Part shown: positions 5,579 to 5,626 of the stretch, piece by piece
Layout: the number at the start of each line of letters is the position of its first letter
Position numbering within the stretch: position 1 is the first letter of the stretch
Assembly: GCA_947653505.1 (NCBI GenBank)
Contig: CANTHI010000270.1
Location: forward strand, 1-5,626
From: an uncultured Eubacterium sp.
Lineage (GTDB): Bacteria; Bacillota_A; Clostridia; Lachnospirales; Lachnospiraceae
Direction: 5' to 3'
Length of the DNA stretch: 5,626 bases
Translations under genes and position numbers: made by a program
Notes under the pieces: model-generated
Told to the model about the DNA's origin: nothing
The model's input: the letters and a program-made list of their open reading frames with translations, nothing else
The model's database searches: none

Positions 5579-5626
5579 ATTATGATCTGATTAAACAGGT
5601 GGCCCAGCGGAAAACCGCACAGGATG
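5377..5626. repeat. 49-bp perfect inverted repeat ending at the window edge (fold-back)
   Basis: Bases 5578-5626 are the exact reverse complement of 5377-5425, with a 152-bp spacer (5426-5577). Both arms encode the same rel segment (around YDLIKQVAQRKTAQD) on opposite strands. The right arm is cut by the window edge, so its full length is unknown. It replaces the rel sequence expected there. A fold-back chimera from amplification, library making or assembly is most likely; a real inverted duplication is the alternative. Confidence 0.95.

Noticed and set aside
5578..5626. A separate plus-strand rel gene start at the right edge
   Set aside because: The bases are an exact inverted copy of an internal rel segment and carry no start or ribosome binding site of their own.

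Overview
The window looks like chromosomal DNA of a low- to mid-G+C Firmicute, most likely Clostridia and probably Lachnospiraceae. This is inferred from the protein sequences, the Gram-positive Shine-Dalgarno sites and the gene order Rel - metallo-beta-lactamase-fold hydrolase - HemZ, which is common in that group. All four recognisable genes lie on the minus strand. I see no phage, IS, CRISPR, tRNA or rRNA gene.

Layout from right to left, in the direction of transcription. Bases 5578-5626 are an exact 49-bp inverted copy of bases 5377-5425, which lie inside the rel gene. The natural 5' part of rel is therefore missing: the true protein sequence stops matching the family just upstream of the NMRTL motif, and a fold-back chimera at a contig end is the best explanation. 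Rel (3800-5578) keeps the end of the hydrolase domain and complete synthetase, TGS, conserved-Cys and ACT regions. A 28-codon reading frame (3714-3800) exactly bridges rel and the next gene, overlapping both. A glyoxalase-II-like hydrolase follows (3091-3717), then a 109-bp gap carrying four copies of a 16-bp repeat, then hemZ (1401-2981), whose N-terminal region contains an in-frame 36-bp minisatellite. These genes look like one operon for the stringent response plus housekeeping enzymes. The dtd gene often found after rel and the hisS gene often found after hemZ are not present in the window.

A 479-bp AT-rich gap (922-1400) separates hemZ from a BlaI/MecI/CopY-family repressor gene (496-921). 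That repressor has its own predicted sigma-A promoter overlapped by a perfect 16-bp palindrome, a good ribosome binding site, a C-terminal tail of four degenerate pentapeptide repeats, and an intrinsic terminator 24 nt after its stop. No BlaR1-type sensor protease gene follows it, so it appears to be an orphan, self-regulated repressor. Bases 1-416 hold no gene I can support.

The recurring oddity is short tandem repeats at three separate places (15-bp units in blaI, 36-bp units in hemZ, 16-bp units before hemZ). I do not see a convincing new multi-gene system here.
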